A model generated the notes under the pieces. The model searched no databases, had not been told where the DNA came from, and saw only the letters and a list, made by a program, of their open reading frames with translations. From NCBI GenBank assembly GCA_050954285.1, contig JBPBPL010000029.1:1-64000 (forward strand): a stretch of DNA of 64,000 nucleotides. Direction: 5' to 3'. A program made the translations under genes and the position numbers. Below are positions 24,599 through 32,939 of this stretch, piece by piece (position 1 is the first letter of the stretch; each line of letters starts with the position of its first letter). The DNA is from Mucilaginibacter_A sp050954285 (GTDB taxonomy: Bacteria > Bacteroidota > Bacteroidia > Sphingobacteriales > Sphingobacteriaceae).

Positions 24599-26712
24599 TG
24601 ATGAAAAACAGTTATTTCCTCCCCGAAAACCCTTTTCTTATCCTGCTGATGCCTCTTTTAGCAGGTATTTTTCTGGGTGTGATTTTGCCCTTTGATGAAT
24701 TGATACAAGTTTTAACGATCAGTATTTATAGCATTGCTTTCATTTTTTTCCTGCTGAATTTCTGTTATGCCAGATGGAAAATTTATCGTAAACCCTGGAT
24801 TGGCAGCATATTAATTCATATCTTTTTATTGTTTTCAGGAATTTTATTTGCTGAAAAAAACAAGGAAATCAACCAGAAAGACCATTTCTCTAAACAGCAA
24901 TCGGATGTATTGCTGGTTACCATTATCCAGGAACCAAAACAAACCGGCAGCCTGTTTCGGTTCAATACTTCGGTTACGCATACTGTTTTTAAGGGTAAAG
25001 TTTCGGCATCGTCCGGTAGTTTGCTGGTAGCTTTGAAACTCGATTCCAACCAAAAAACTCAGTTGAATTATGGCGATCAGCTTCTCATCCGCAATCAATA
25101 TAAAACGATAGATACGCCGTTTAATCCGGCAGAATTTAATTACAAACTGTGGCTGCAGCACCAGAATATTTATTTCCAAACTTACCTCAACCCAAACCAA
25201 TACCAGCTGGTGGCAACGCAACAGGGTAATCCTATTATTTTTGAAGCACTGGCAATCAGGCAGGAAATGGTGCAAAAAATCCAGCAATACCTACACAATC
25301 CTGATGCGATAGCCGTTGCCTCCACCCTGATTTTGGGTTACCGAGCCGATTTAAGTCAGGATGTTTTACAGGCTTATTCAAAAACCGGCACCATGCACGT
25401 GCTGTCCGTTTCCGGGATGCACGTGGCTTTGGTTTACATCATCATTGAGCTGCTGCTCCAGTTTTTGAACCGTAAAAGAAGCACCATTTTGCTCAAAGCG
25501 TTTATTTCGATTTCGCTGATTTGGCTCTATGCGCTTCTTTCCGGTTTTTCGCCGGCTGTTTGCCGGGCCGCCGTCATGATCAGTTTTGTTATCTGCGGAA
25601 AAACGTATAACCGGCACATCAGTATGCTCAATATTTTGCTGGTTTCGGCTTTTATGCTGTTGCTTTACAATCCATATTTCATTGCTGATGTGGGTTTCCA
25701 GCTTTCATATCTCGCCGTTTTCGGGTTGATTTTGTTGCAGCCAATCATCGAAAACCTGTTGGATGTCCAACAAAAACACCTGCGGAAATTGTGGTCGCTT
25801 TTATCGGTTTCGCTGGCGGCACAGGTAATTACGTTTCCGGTCAGTGTATATTATTTTCACCAGTTTCCGGTTTATTTTCTGCTGAGCAATCTGTTTATTG
25901 TGTTGCCTTCCATGCTGATTATGTATATCGGCATTGCATTTTTGGCATTTTCCAATGTCGATTTGCTGGCCAAACCATTGGCTTTTTTGCTCGAAAAAAC
26001 CATCATCATCATGAATGCCAGTCTTTCCCGGATCGAGCATATTCCATTTGGCAGCTGGAATAAATTGTGGATTACAACGCCAGAATATTTGCTGCTTTAT
26101 GCCATCATGGCTTGCTGTTTCGGCTGGATCATTCACCGGAAAATTTTCCTGCTGAAAATGAATGCTGTTTTTACCGTACTTTTTTTGATGAGCTTTTCCT
26201 ATAAACGTTATCGCTCTGCGGATCAACAGGAGATCATTTTTTTAAACCTGCGGAAAAACTTTGGGTTGATCTGTAAAAGTGGCAAGGAGGTTTTTCTGCT
26301 GACGGATTTGAAACCGGGCGATAAAACTTTTCAGTATGCTGTTCAGCCGTTTTTGGATAGCTGCCAATCCACCCAAATCCATTTAATTGGCACCAAGCAG
26401 AATTTCACCAATGCTTCTTTTATCAAACAAAAATCACTGATTCAGTTTAGGAACAAACTCGTTTTTATAGCTGATCGGACTTTTGAAAAGCAACATTTTC
26501 CGCAGAAAATAAAAGTTGATGCAGTGCTGATTACTGGCAACCCAAAAATCAACCTCCAACAAATTACCCAAAACCTGATTTTTGACTGGCTTATTATGGA
26601 TGGAAGCAACTCGGATTACCACCTTAAAAAACTGGCTGATGAAGCCAATGCGGACGGCAGAAAAATATTTATTTTAAAAAGTAACAATTGCCTGCGCATC
26701 AACTCTAAATAA
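24598..26712 (+). CDS. comEC: ComEC/Rec2 DNA-uptake channel protein
   Basis: The roughly 704-residue inner-membrane protein passes single-stranded DNA into the cytoplasm during natural transformation. It has N-terminal membrane helices, a DUF4131/OB-like region (TPFNPAEFNYKLWLQHQNIY near residue 175) and the Competence domain with MHVLSVSGMHVALVY near 265 and LSGFSPAVCRAAVM near 310, then about eight helices. The C-terminal soluble part (from about 545) is a decayed metallo-beta-lactamase-like region without the HxHxDH motif, so it is unlikely to cut DNA. Exact repeat copies occur at 24980, 26162 and 26411, with near copies at 24649 and 25473. Confidence 0.92.
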   Translation: MMKNSYFLPENPFLILLMPLLAGIFLGVILPFDELIQVLTISIYSIAFIFFLLNFCYARWKIYRKPWIGSILIHIFLLFSGILFAEKNKEINQKDHFSKQQSDVLLVTIIQEPKQTGSLFRFNTSVTHTVFKGKVSASSGSLLVALKLDSNQKTQLNYGDQLLIRNQYKTIDTPFNPAEFNYKLWLQHQNIYFQTYLNPNQYQLVATQQGNPIIFEALAIRQEMVQKIQQYLHNPDAIAVASTLILGYRADLSQDVLQAYSKTGTMHVLSVSGMHVALVYIIIELLLQFLNRKRSTILLKAFISISLIWLYALLSGFSPAVCRAAVMISFVICGKTYNRHISMLNILLVSAFMLLLYNPYFIADVGFQLSYLAVFGLILLQPIIENLLDVQQKHLRKLWSLLSVSLAAQVITFPVSVYYFHQFPVYFLLSNLFIVLPSMLIMYIGIAFLAFSNVDLLAKPLAFLLEKTIIIMNASLSRIEHIPFGSWNKLWITTPEYLLLYAIMACCFGWIIHRKIFLLKMNAVFTVLFLMSFSYKRYRSADQQEIIFLNLRKNFGLICKSGKEVFLLTDLKPGDKTFQYAVQPFLDSCQSTQIHLIGTKQNFTNASFIKQKSLIQFRNKLVFIADRTFEKQHFPQKIKVDAVLITGNPKINLQQITQNLIFDWLIMDGSNSDYHLKKLADEANADGRKIFILKSNNCLRINSK

Positions 26713-26789
26713 AGTAATCGAAGTAATATTTTGATTTTCAAATTTACCTTGCATCTTTACAGTACGAATTTCACCATAAATAGAAAACC

Positions 26790-27431
26790 ATGAATAATTT
26801 AAAAAAAGTTGCATTAGCCGTAGCATTTATCACTGCTGGTTTTGCGGCCCATGCACAAAAAAGCATTACAGAAGGTGTTGCAAATTACACCGTTAACGCA
26901 AGCGGACAGGTACAGGAGGCTAAAGTATATTTTAAAGGCGATTCTTCTACTTATCAGTTTCAGGCAGGTCCGGCAGATGTCAAACTAATTTCCGATGAAA
27001 AGGCTGGATTTATGGTTGTTTTGGTTGATGTGCCTGTAGCGTCTATCAAAAAAGCAGCTGTTTATACACCGGCAGATATTGAACAAATGAAGGACAAAGA
27101 GCCATCTTTTACCGTTACACCAACTACCGAAACACAAACAATTGCTGGTTATCAGTGTAAAAAATACACTGCTAAGGATAGCAAAACCGGCACAACGGTA
27201 GATGTTTGGGCAACAAATGATATTACTGCGCCAAACAATAACCTTAGTAAATATTTCGTGGGTTTAACAGGTTTCCCTGTTAAATTTTCTACGTTGGTTA
27301 GAGGTCAAAAAGCAGATGTTTTACTAAAGTCTATTGCAGCTGAAAAGGTAAAAGCGGGAACTTTTGCTATCCCGAAAGACTTTGACAGGATAAGCGTAGA
27401 AGATTTGATGGCAATGAGTGGCGGCAGGTAA
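26790..27431 (+). CDS. Secreted protein, DUF4412-like
   Basis: The 213-residue protein has a signal peptide cleaved near AAHAQ (residue 22). The mature part is a beta-rich domain with the pair TIAGYQCKKYTAKDSKTGT near residues 115-133 and a region VDVWATNDI, resembling the DUF4412 group that shares a fold with LolA/LolB-type lipid carriers. The single cysteine lies in the conserved turn. Envelope location is expected. It ends with a strong terminator and is not part of an operon. The family assignment is from pattern memory. Confidence 0.75.
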   Translation: MNNLKKVALAVAFITAGFAAHAQKSITEGVANYTVNASGQVQEAKVYFKGDSSTYQFQAGPADVKLISDEKAGFMVVLVDVPVASIKKAAVYTPADIEQMKDKEPSFTVTPTTETQTIAGYQCKKYTAKDSKTGTTVDVWATNDITAPNNNLSKYFVGLTGFPVKFSTLVRGQKADVLLKSIAAEKVKAGTFAIPKDFDRISVEDLMAMSGGR

Positions 27432-27451
27432 CTCACCACCTTTCCATTTAT

Positions 27452-27490
27452 AAAAAAAGCCTGATGCAAAATTTGCAGCAGGCTTTTTTT
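27452..27490. terminator. Bidirectional terminator
   Basis: Seven A's, GCCTG, a short TGCAAA/TTTGCA inner stem and CAGGC, then seven T's. It separates the convergent 213- and 108-residue genes. Confidence 0.88.
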
Positions 27491-27508
27491 ATGGTCTAAA
27501 ATTTATCG

Positions 27509-27835
27509 TTACAAAATCAGGATTAAAACAAGTATAATAATGATGATGGCACCAACAGAAAGATAAATACCGCCGCCTATGGCATGTGCCTGGGTTTTCA
27601 TCGTTTTCAATTCTGTTTTCAGTTCCTGGCGTTCTTCTTTACTCAACTGCGATTTATCCATCGCTTTAATCTCTTCCACGCGATCTTTAATGGCCTGTAA
27701 TTTTACTTCTTTCTGAGCATCGGTCAGTGTAATTTCTTTGGCAACAGGCTCAGAAACAATTGTTGCCGCGCGCAAATTGCTTGCAGAAAAAGTTAGCATT
27801 AAAGCAGTTGATAATAAATAGATTTTCTTTTTCAT
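27509..27835 (-). CDS. Small envelope protein with signal peptide and C-terminal membrane helix
   Basis: The 108-residue protein has a signal peptide (MKKKIYLLSTALMLTFSASNLRA), a charged helical middle rich in K and E (ITLTDAQKEVKLQAIKDRVEE, LSKEERQELKTELKTMKTQA) and a glycine-led C-terminal transmembrane helix (IGGGIYLSVGAIIIIILVLILIL). The start at 27835 is preferred to the longer frame because it begins the signal peptide. I know of similar proteins in Sphingobacteriales without an assigned function. The helix may form a short coiled coil. Confidence 0.75.
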   Translation of the reverse strand: MKKKIYLLSTALMLTFSASNLRAATIVSEPVAKEITLTDAQKEVKLQAIKDRVEEIKAMDKSQLSKEERQELKTELKTMKTQAHAIGGGIYLSVGAIIIIILVLILIL

Positions 27836-28019
27836 AAAAAATGTTTTCAGTAAAAGGTGAAATAAATAAACAAGCAATTTTTTGTTTTTTACTGGTTCCA
27901 AAAAATAAAGTTACAGGTACAGTAAATTAAGCTAACTTGGGTTTTAGTGATTTTCTTATTTAGCAAAATTAAAACTTAACAGATAGCTTCCTGTTTCGAA
28001 AATAAACCAAGCAATAATT

Positions 28020-28967
28020 ATGGAGATTCAGAAAACAGAACCCAAAACCAGCAGCTATTTTGAAGTTGCGCCCGGTGTGTGGGGCATGAAAATTATTTTC
28101 GTTAATATTTACATGATTGCCTCCGGCGACCCGGAAAATAAGCAATGGGTTTTGATTGATGCCGGTTTACCGCACTATTCTCACAAAATTAAGGAGATGG
28201 CCGAGTCTATTTTTGGCGAAGGCGCTAAACCTGAAAATATTATTTTAACACATGGCCATTTTGACCATATTGGCAGCTTGCAGGATATTTTAAAATTTTG
28301 GGATGTGCCGGTTTATGCACATTTACTGGAATTGCCTTACCTAACCGGCCTTTCGGCTTATCCACCGGCTGATCCGTTTGTAGGTGGTGGTTTAATGAGT
28401 TTAACTTCCTGGATGTTCCCAAATAAACCGCTTAATTTAGGCAACAAAGTACATAAATTTCCGGAAGAAGGCGTACCAGGATTACCCGGCTGGCGCATCA
28501 TCCATACGCCGGGACACGCACCGGGCCACGTTTCGCTTTTCCGGAAAAGCGATCATATTTTGGTAGCCGGTGATGCTTTTGTAACTACTGTTCAGGAATC
28601 AGCTTTGGCGGTGATGATGCAGAAAAAAATCATTAGCGGACCGCCAAAATATTTTACCTGCGATTGGAAAGCAGCTGGCATATCGGTTAGAAAACTGATT
28701 GGCTTGCACCCACAGATTGTAGCAACCGGACATGGCCAGCCAATGGTTGCTTCAGAATTTAAAAAAACACTGCAAAATTTAGGAAAAAACTTTAACGCCG
28801 AGGCTGTACCAGCACATGGCCGTTATGTTAAGGAAGCTGCCCAAACAGATATTGAAGGGGTAAAATATGTTCCGCCGGCTCAAAACAATCCTCTGATTAC
28901 GGGTAGCTTAATTGGAGCTGCTGCGCTGATTGCTTTTGCAGTAGTGGTTGGCGTTTACAAAAAATAA
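28020..28967 (+). CDS. Metallo-beta-lactamase-fold hydrolase with C-terminal membrane helix
   Basis: The 315-residue protein has the MBL zinc motif THGHFDHIGS near residue 77, the second-site His in HTPGHAPGHVSL near 162, Asp in VAGDAFV near 181 and a final ligand region ATGHGQPM near 240. The substrate is probably a small ester or thioester of the glyoxalase II-like class. Residues about 292-312 (ITGSLIGAAALIAFAVVVGV) form a single membrane helix, which is unusual for this class and places the enzyme at the inner membrane with a short KK tail. It is convergent with the epimerase gene and shares a terminator with it. Confidence 0.82.
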   Translation: MEIQKTEPKTSSYFEVAPGVWGMKIIFVNIYMIASGDPENKQWVLIDAGLPHYSHKIKEMAESIFGEGAKPENIILTHGHFDHIGSLQDILKFWDVPVYAHLLELPYLTGLSAYPPADPFVGGGLMSLTSWMFPNKPLNLGNKVHKFPEEGVPGLPGWRIIHTPGHAPGHVSLFRKSDHILVAGDAFVTTVQESALAVMMQKKIISGPPKYFTCDWKAAGISVRKLIGLHPQIVATGHGQPMVASEFKKTLQNLGKNFNAEAVPAHGRYVKEAAQTDIEGVKYVPPAQNNPLITGSLIGAAALIAFAVVVGVYKK

Positions 28968-28970
28968 AAT

Positions 28971-29024
28971 TATATCGATAAAAGAAGTATCCCTGAATTT
29001 TGAGATGCTTCTTTTATCGATATA
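28971..29024. terminator. Terminator built from an inverted pair of the uptake-like repeat
   Basis: Arms 28971-28990 and 29005-29024 are complementary over 20 bp with one T/G difference; each contains the repeat (TAAAAGAAGTAT at 28979, ATGCTTCTTTTA at 29005). It lies exactly between convergent genes ending at 28967 and 29027. Confidence 0.85.
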
Positions 29025-29026
29025 TT

Positions 29027-29896
29027 TTAGTTGTACAGAGAAATTACAAAATCAGCTTCGAAAACATGGCCGGGTTCTACCAGTTTAATGCCTTCTTTAT
29101 TCTTAAAATCTGTCACCTTTCCTACTGAATCTGAATGGCCAAGCCATGGCTCAATGCATACAAATGGCGCTCCTGGTTTTGCCCAAACGCCTAAATCCTG
29201 AAAATCCTGAAAGCCTACTGATAAGCTTTGTTCGTGGTTTTTACTGCGGATGGTTACGTTTTTGGAGGTTATATCTTTAAAAATCAAAGCATCACGATCA
29301 AACAGGTTTTTGGTTAACCATATTTTTCTGTCATCCATCGGTACAAATTCTGTTTGTCCGCTTAATAAACCGTCTGTTAACAAATGGGTAAGCAAAGGTT
29401 CTGAAGTTTCAAATTCGAGGTAATAATCTTCATAATTTTCGCTTGGATAAAATGGCACGTTAAAAGCCGGATGCGCGCCAACTGAAAAATATACCTTTTG
29501 CTGATCCTGGTTAATTACTTTGTAAGTAACGCGCAAGTTATGATCCTTCAAATCATACAAAACCTGAAATTCAAATTTAAATGGATAAACCGCCAGCGTG
29601 GCTTCGCTAAAAGATAAAGAAAATTTAGCATGGGTTTCGCTCGAATCCATCAGTCTAAATTCTGATTCGCGCGTAAAACCGTGACGGTTCATGTGGTAAG
29701 CTTTGCCGTCAACCTGCAGTTCATTATTCACCAAACCACCCACAATCGGGAACAGGTTTGGCGCATGCCAAGGCCAAATAGAAGCATCGCCCCGCCATAA
29801 ATGCTCGGTTTGAGTTTGTTTGTTGTAAATAGATGTCATTTCCGCACCTTGAGAACGGACGACAACTTTTAGAAAATCATTTTCTATGGTAATCAT
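29027..29896 (-). CDS. Aldose 1-epimerase family protein
   Basis: The 289-residue protein has the galactose-mutarotase-like beta-sandwich pattern: MTSIYNKQTQTEHLWRGD near residue 21, FPIVGGLVNN, MNRHGFTRESEF, SVGAHPAFNVPF near 137 (catalytic His) and CIEPWLGHSDS near 243 (catalytic Glu). Enzymes of this branch convert the alpha and beta forms of hexoses or hexose 6-phosphates. It has no signal peptide, so it acts in the cytoplasm. The exact sugar is unknown. Confidence 0.85.
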   Translation of the reverse strand: MITIENDFLKVVVRSQGAEMTSIYNKQTQTEHLWRGDASIWPWHAPNLFPIVGGLVNNELQVDGKAYHMNRHGFTRESEFRLMDSSETHAKFSLSFSEATLAVYPFKFEFQVLYDLKDHNLRVTYKVINQDQQKVYFSVGAHPAFNVPFYPSENYEDYYLEFETSEPLLTHLLTDGLLSGQTEFVPMDDRKIWLTKNLFDRDALIFKDITSKNVTIRSKNHEQSLSVGFQDFQDLGVWAKPGAPFVCIEPWLGHSDSVGKVTDFKNKEGIKLVEPGHVFEADFVISLYN

Positions 29897-29969
29897 GAAT
29901 GTAGCTATTGATATTTTTTCTAAACTGTAAAATTGAATGCTTTGTTTACGGTGGAAAATTTTAGGTCGA

Positions 29970-29981
29970 TAAAAGAAGCAT
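29970..29981 (-). repeat. Uptake-like 12-mer overlapping the priA stop
   Basis: TTTTA, six bases, TAAAAGAAGCAT; the last base is also the first base of the TCA that encodes the priA stop on the minus strand. Confidence 0.8.
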
Positions 29982-32470
29982 CAATACGGATCAACATCTA
30001 CCCGGATCAAATTCCCTTTACTGATTTTTTCGGTTTGAAATTGCAGAATTGTTTCTTTTAAAATATTTTTTACCCGAACTATCGAAGTACCTTCTTTTTC
30101 AATTTTAAGGATGATGGTTTTGATGTAATAATTACGGATGCGGTTGATCAGCGGAAATTCTGGTCCGAGCACACGGTCGCCAAATTGCTTCTTCAAGGCA
30201 TTTCCTAAATATTCTGCCTGATGGTACAGTGCTTCTGCGTTCTTGTGTTTCACATCCAGCTGGATCACCCGGTAAAACGGCGGATACTTAAACTGCAAAC
30301 GCTCAGCCATTTCCAACTGGTACATTTCGGTGTAATCGTTCCGGATCACTTGATTAATAATGCGGTGATGCGGATCATAAGTCTGGATCACCACTTTTCC
30401 TTTTTTTCCGCGCCGCCCTGCCCTGCCACTCACCTGCGCCAGCATTTGGAAACTGCGTTCATTTGCCCTGAAATCCGGAAATTTCAGCAAAGAATCTGCA
30501 TTAACGATCCCGATCACCGTCACATCCGAAAAATCCAGCCCTTTGGCCACCATTTGCGTGCCAACCAGAATATCGGTTTTTTTATCTTCCAGATCACTCA
30601 GAATATTTTGAAAAGCCATTTTAGAGCGTGTGGTATCCAAGTCCATCCGGGCAATCCTTGCTTCTGGAAGCAGCATAGAAAGCTCATCCTCAATTTTTTC
30701 TGTGCCGTAGCCTTTTTGTTCCAAATGTGCCGAACCGCAGGCTGGGCAAACAGCATATACATCTTCGCGATAGCCGCAATAATGGCAATGCAGCTTGCCG
30801 GTGCTTTTGTGCATGGTGAGGCTGACATCACAATTGATACATTTTGGACTAAAACCACAGGTTTTACAAATCAGCAGCGGCACATAACCACGCCGGTTCT
30901 GGAACAAAATGGCCTGTTCTTTTTTCTCCAAAGCTGCTTGGATATTCTCCATCAGTGTTTTGGAAAAATGAGATTGCATGGTTTTGTTTTTCATTTCCTC
31001 CGGGATGCTGATTACCTCGATTTCGGGCAAAACGGCTTCTCCAAAACGAAAATTCAACTCCACCAAACCATATTTGTGCTGCTGCGCATTGTAATAAGAT
31101 TCCAGCGATGGCGTGGCCGATCCCAATAAAACTTTAGCTTTATACAGCGTACTGAGGTAGATGGCCGCATCGCGTGCATGGTAGCGCGGTGCCGGATCAA
31201 ACTGCTTGTAAGAGCTTTCATGCTCCTCATCCACTACAATCAAACCCAAATTTTTGAAGGGCAAAAAAACGGATGACCGTGCGCCCAGCACCACTTTATA
31301 TTCGCCGTTTAAAACCTTGTTCCAAACTTCCACACGTTCGTTATCATTAAAACGGGAATGATAAACGCCGATTTGGTTGCCAAAATACTGGCGTAACCGC
31401 TCAATAATATGCGTGGTTAATGCAATTTCAGGCAATAAAAACAGTACCTGCTTGCCGCTTGCAATCGCTTCTTCAATCAGCCGCACATAAATCTGGGTTT
31501 TGCCGGAAGACGTAACACCATGCAGCAAAACCACTTCTTTTTGCTCAAATTGCTGCTTGATCTGCTCAAAAGCTTTAGCCTGGTGTTCGTTCAGTTTAAA
31601 AGTACTTTCCGTAGCTTCTCCTTCGTTGGCAAAGCGGCTGATGATTCTTTCTTCCAGCAAAAAAATTTCCTTCTCTACCAAGGCTTTTAAGGCCGAAGCA
31701 CTCACTTGCCCGGCGGCCTCCAGTTCTGCTTTGTTTACCTGCTCTTTTTGCTTAATCAATTGCAGCAAAGCCATCACGGCATCCAATTGTTTAGGCGCTC
31801 GTTTTTCCAAAATCTCAAACAGCTCTTTCAATTGTTCGGGCTGACGATAAATAGGATTCAGACTATAAAAAGAACGTTTTCGGGGCTTGTATTTTTCCTG
31901 AACTTCTTCGGCAATATAAATAATGTTCTTGTTGAAAAGGCCTTTCAAAACCGGCATCACCGTTTTTTGTCCGAGCAGTTTGCTTACTTCGCTTACAGTC
32001 AGTTCTGCCTGAATTTCCAGTGCATCAATAATCAAAAATTCTTTGTCATTGAGTTCGCGCTTATCAAACTCAAACTCCGCATTTAAGGTAATTTTTGTTT
32101 CGCTGGCGAGTTTTAAAGCGGCAGGCAAAGCCGCATTCATTACATCGCCGGGATGGCAGAGGTAATAATTAGCAATCCAATCCCAAAAAATAAGCTGTTG
32201 CGGAGTAATCAGCGGCTCATTATCCAGCACATCCATCAAATATTTGGCTTCATATTTTTCGGGAGCTTTTTCGCTGATGGATAAAATTACGCCGGTATAA
32301 ATTTTGCTTTTGCCAAACTGCACCACCACTCTTTTGCCTGTGGCCACATCATTTGTCCGATCAAAAGGTACGCGGTATGTGTAGTTTTTGGCAATTGGAA
32401 TCGGCAGTATCACTTCCGCAAAAAGCGTTTTCTTTTCTACATAAACAGAATCCGCCAGATCCAGCATCAT
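29981..32470 (-). CDS. priA: Primosomal protein N' (replication restart helicase PriA)
   Basis: The 829-residue helicase reloads DnaB at stalled forks. It has the N-terminal 3'-DNA-binding domain (FAEVILPIPIAKNYTYRVP), Walker A LLHGVTSSGKT near residue 320, the DEEH box (VVDEEHESSYKQFDPAPRYH), the eight-cysteine zinc module (CKTCGFSPKC ... CHYCGYREDVYAVCPACG) and motif VSGRAGRRGKKG. The frame runs 60 codons further upstream, but the ATG at 32470 overlaps the DUF423 stop as ATGA and matches family length, so it is chosen. A near copy of the repeat is in frame at 31436. Confidence 0.95.
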   Translation of the reverse strand: MMLDLADSVYVEKKTLFAEVILPIPIAKNYTYRVPFDRTNDVATGKRVVVQFGKSKIYTGVILSISEKAPEKYEAKYLMDVLDNEPLITPQQLIFWDWIANYYLCHPGDVMNAALPAALKLASETKITLNAEFEFDKRELNDKEFLIIDALEIQAELTVSEVSKLLGQKTVMPVLKGLFNKNIIYIAEEVQEKYKPRKRSFYSLNPIYRQPEQLKELFEILEKRAPKQLDAVMALLQLIKQKEQVNKAELEAAGQVSASALKALVEKEIFLLEERIISRFANEGEATESTFKLNEHQAKAFEQIKQQFEQKEVVLLHGVTSSGKTQIYVRLIEEAIASGKQVLFLLPEIALTTHIIERLRQYFGNQIGVYHSRFNDNERVEVWNKVLNGEYKVVLGARSSVFLPFKNLGLIVVDEEHESSYKQFDPAPRYHARDAAIYLSTLYKAKVLLGSATPSLESYYNAQQHKYGLVELNFRFGEAVLPEIEVISIPEEMKNKTMQSHFSKTLMENIQAALEKKEQAILFQNRRGYVPLLICKTCGFSPKCINCDVSLTMHKSTGKLHCHYCGYREDVYAVCPACGSAHLEQKGYGTEKIEDELSMLLPEARIARMDLDTTRSKMAFQNILSDLEDKKTDILVGTQMVAKGLDFSDVTVIGIVNADSLLKFPDFRANERSFQMLAQVSGRAGRRGKKGKVVIQTYDPHHRIINQVIRNDYTEMYQLEMAERLQFKYPPFYRVIQLDVKHKNAEALYHQAEYLGNALKKQFGDRVLGPEFPLINRIRNYYIKTIILKIEKEGTSIVRVKNILKETILQFQTEKISKGNLIRVDVDPY

Positions 32471-32853
32471 GGTTTTTTCAGGACTCCTAATCCAAGCATA
32501 ATCCATCCCAAAATAAAAAACAATCCGCCCAGCGGCGTAACCGGACCTAAAAACCGAAGCCAGTTCCAGCCCAAAACCTGCCTTGTGGCAAGCAAATACA
32601 AAGAACCTGAAAACAGCACAATACCAAAAGTAAAAAGGTAATAACTCCACTCTAACAAATTGTTATTCAGCGTATTTAAGGTTGATAAAAACAGCAAGGC
32701 AAAAACGTGATAAAACTGGTATTGCACTGCCGTGTGCCAAACTTCCAGCTGTGCCGGTTCGAGTTTACTTTTTAAAGCATGTGCGCCAAATGCGCCGGTA
32801 AGCACGGCTAAAACACCATAAATGGCGGCCGTCAGGATGATTTGTTTATTCAT
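32467..32853 (-). CDS. DUF423 small membrane protein
   Basis: The 128-residue protein has four predicted membrane helices and the DUF423 marks TGAFGAHALKSKL near residue 20, WHTAVQYQFYHVFALL near 38 and GPVTPLGGLFFILGWIML near the end. The function of the family is unknown. The start MNKQIILTAAIYG is chosen over a frame extension to 32934. It overlaps priA by four bases. A near copy of the repeat (32696) is in frame in a loop. Confidence 0.9.
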   Translation of the reverse strand: MNKQIILTAAIYGVLAVLTGAFGAHALKSKLEPAQLEVWHTAVQYQFYHVFALLFLSTLNTLNNNLLEWSYYLFTFGIVLFSGSLYLLATRQVLGWNWLRFLGPVTPLGGLFFILGWIMLGLGVLKKP

Positions 32854-32939
32854 ATTTTGTTGTGTAACTAATATAAACATTATCGGAAATACTTCCGGCC
32901 TACACTCAAAATAATCTATTTTTGTTGCAAACAAATGAG

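Noticed and set aside
30221..31129. A 302-residue plus-strand frame opposite priA
   Set aside because: It lies fully inside the intact priA coding region; its His/Cys/Phe-rich content is that of an antisense shadow.
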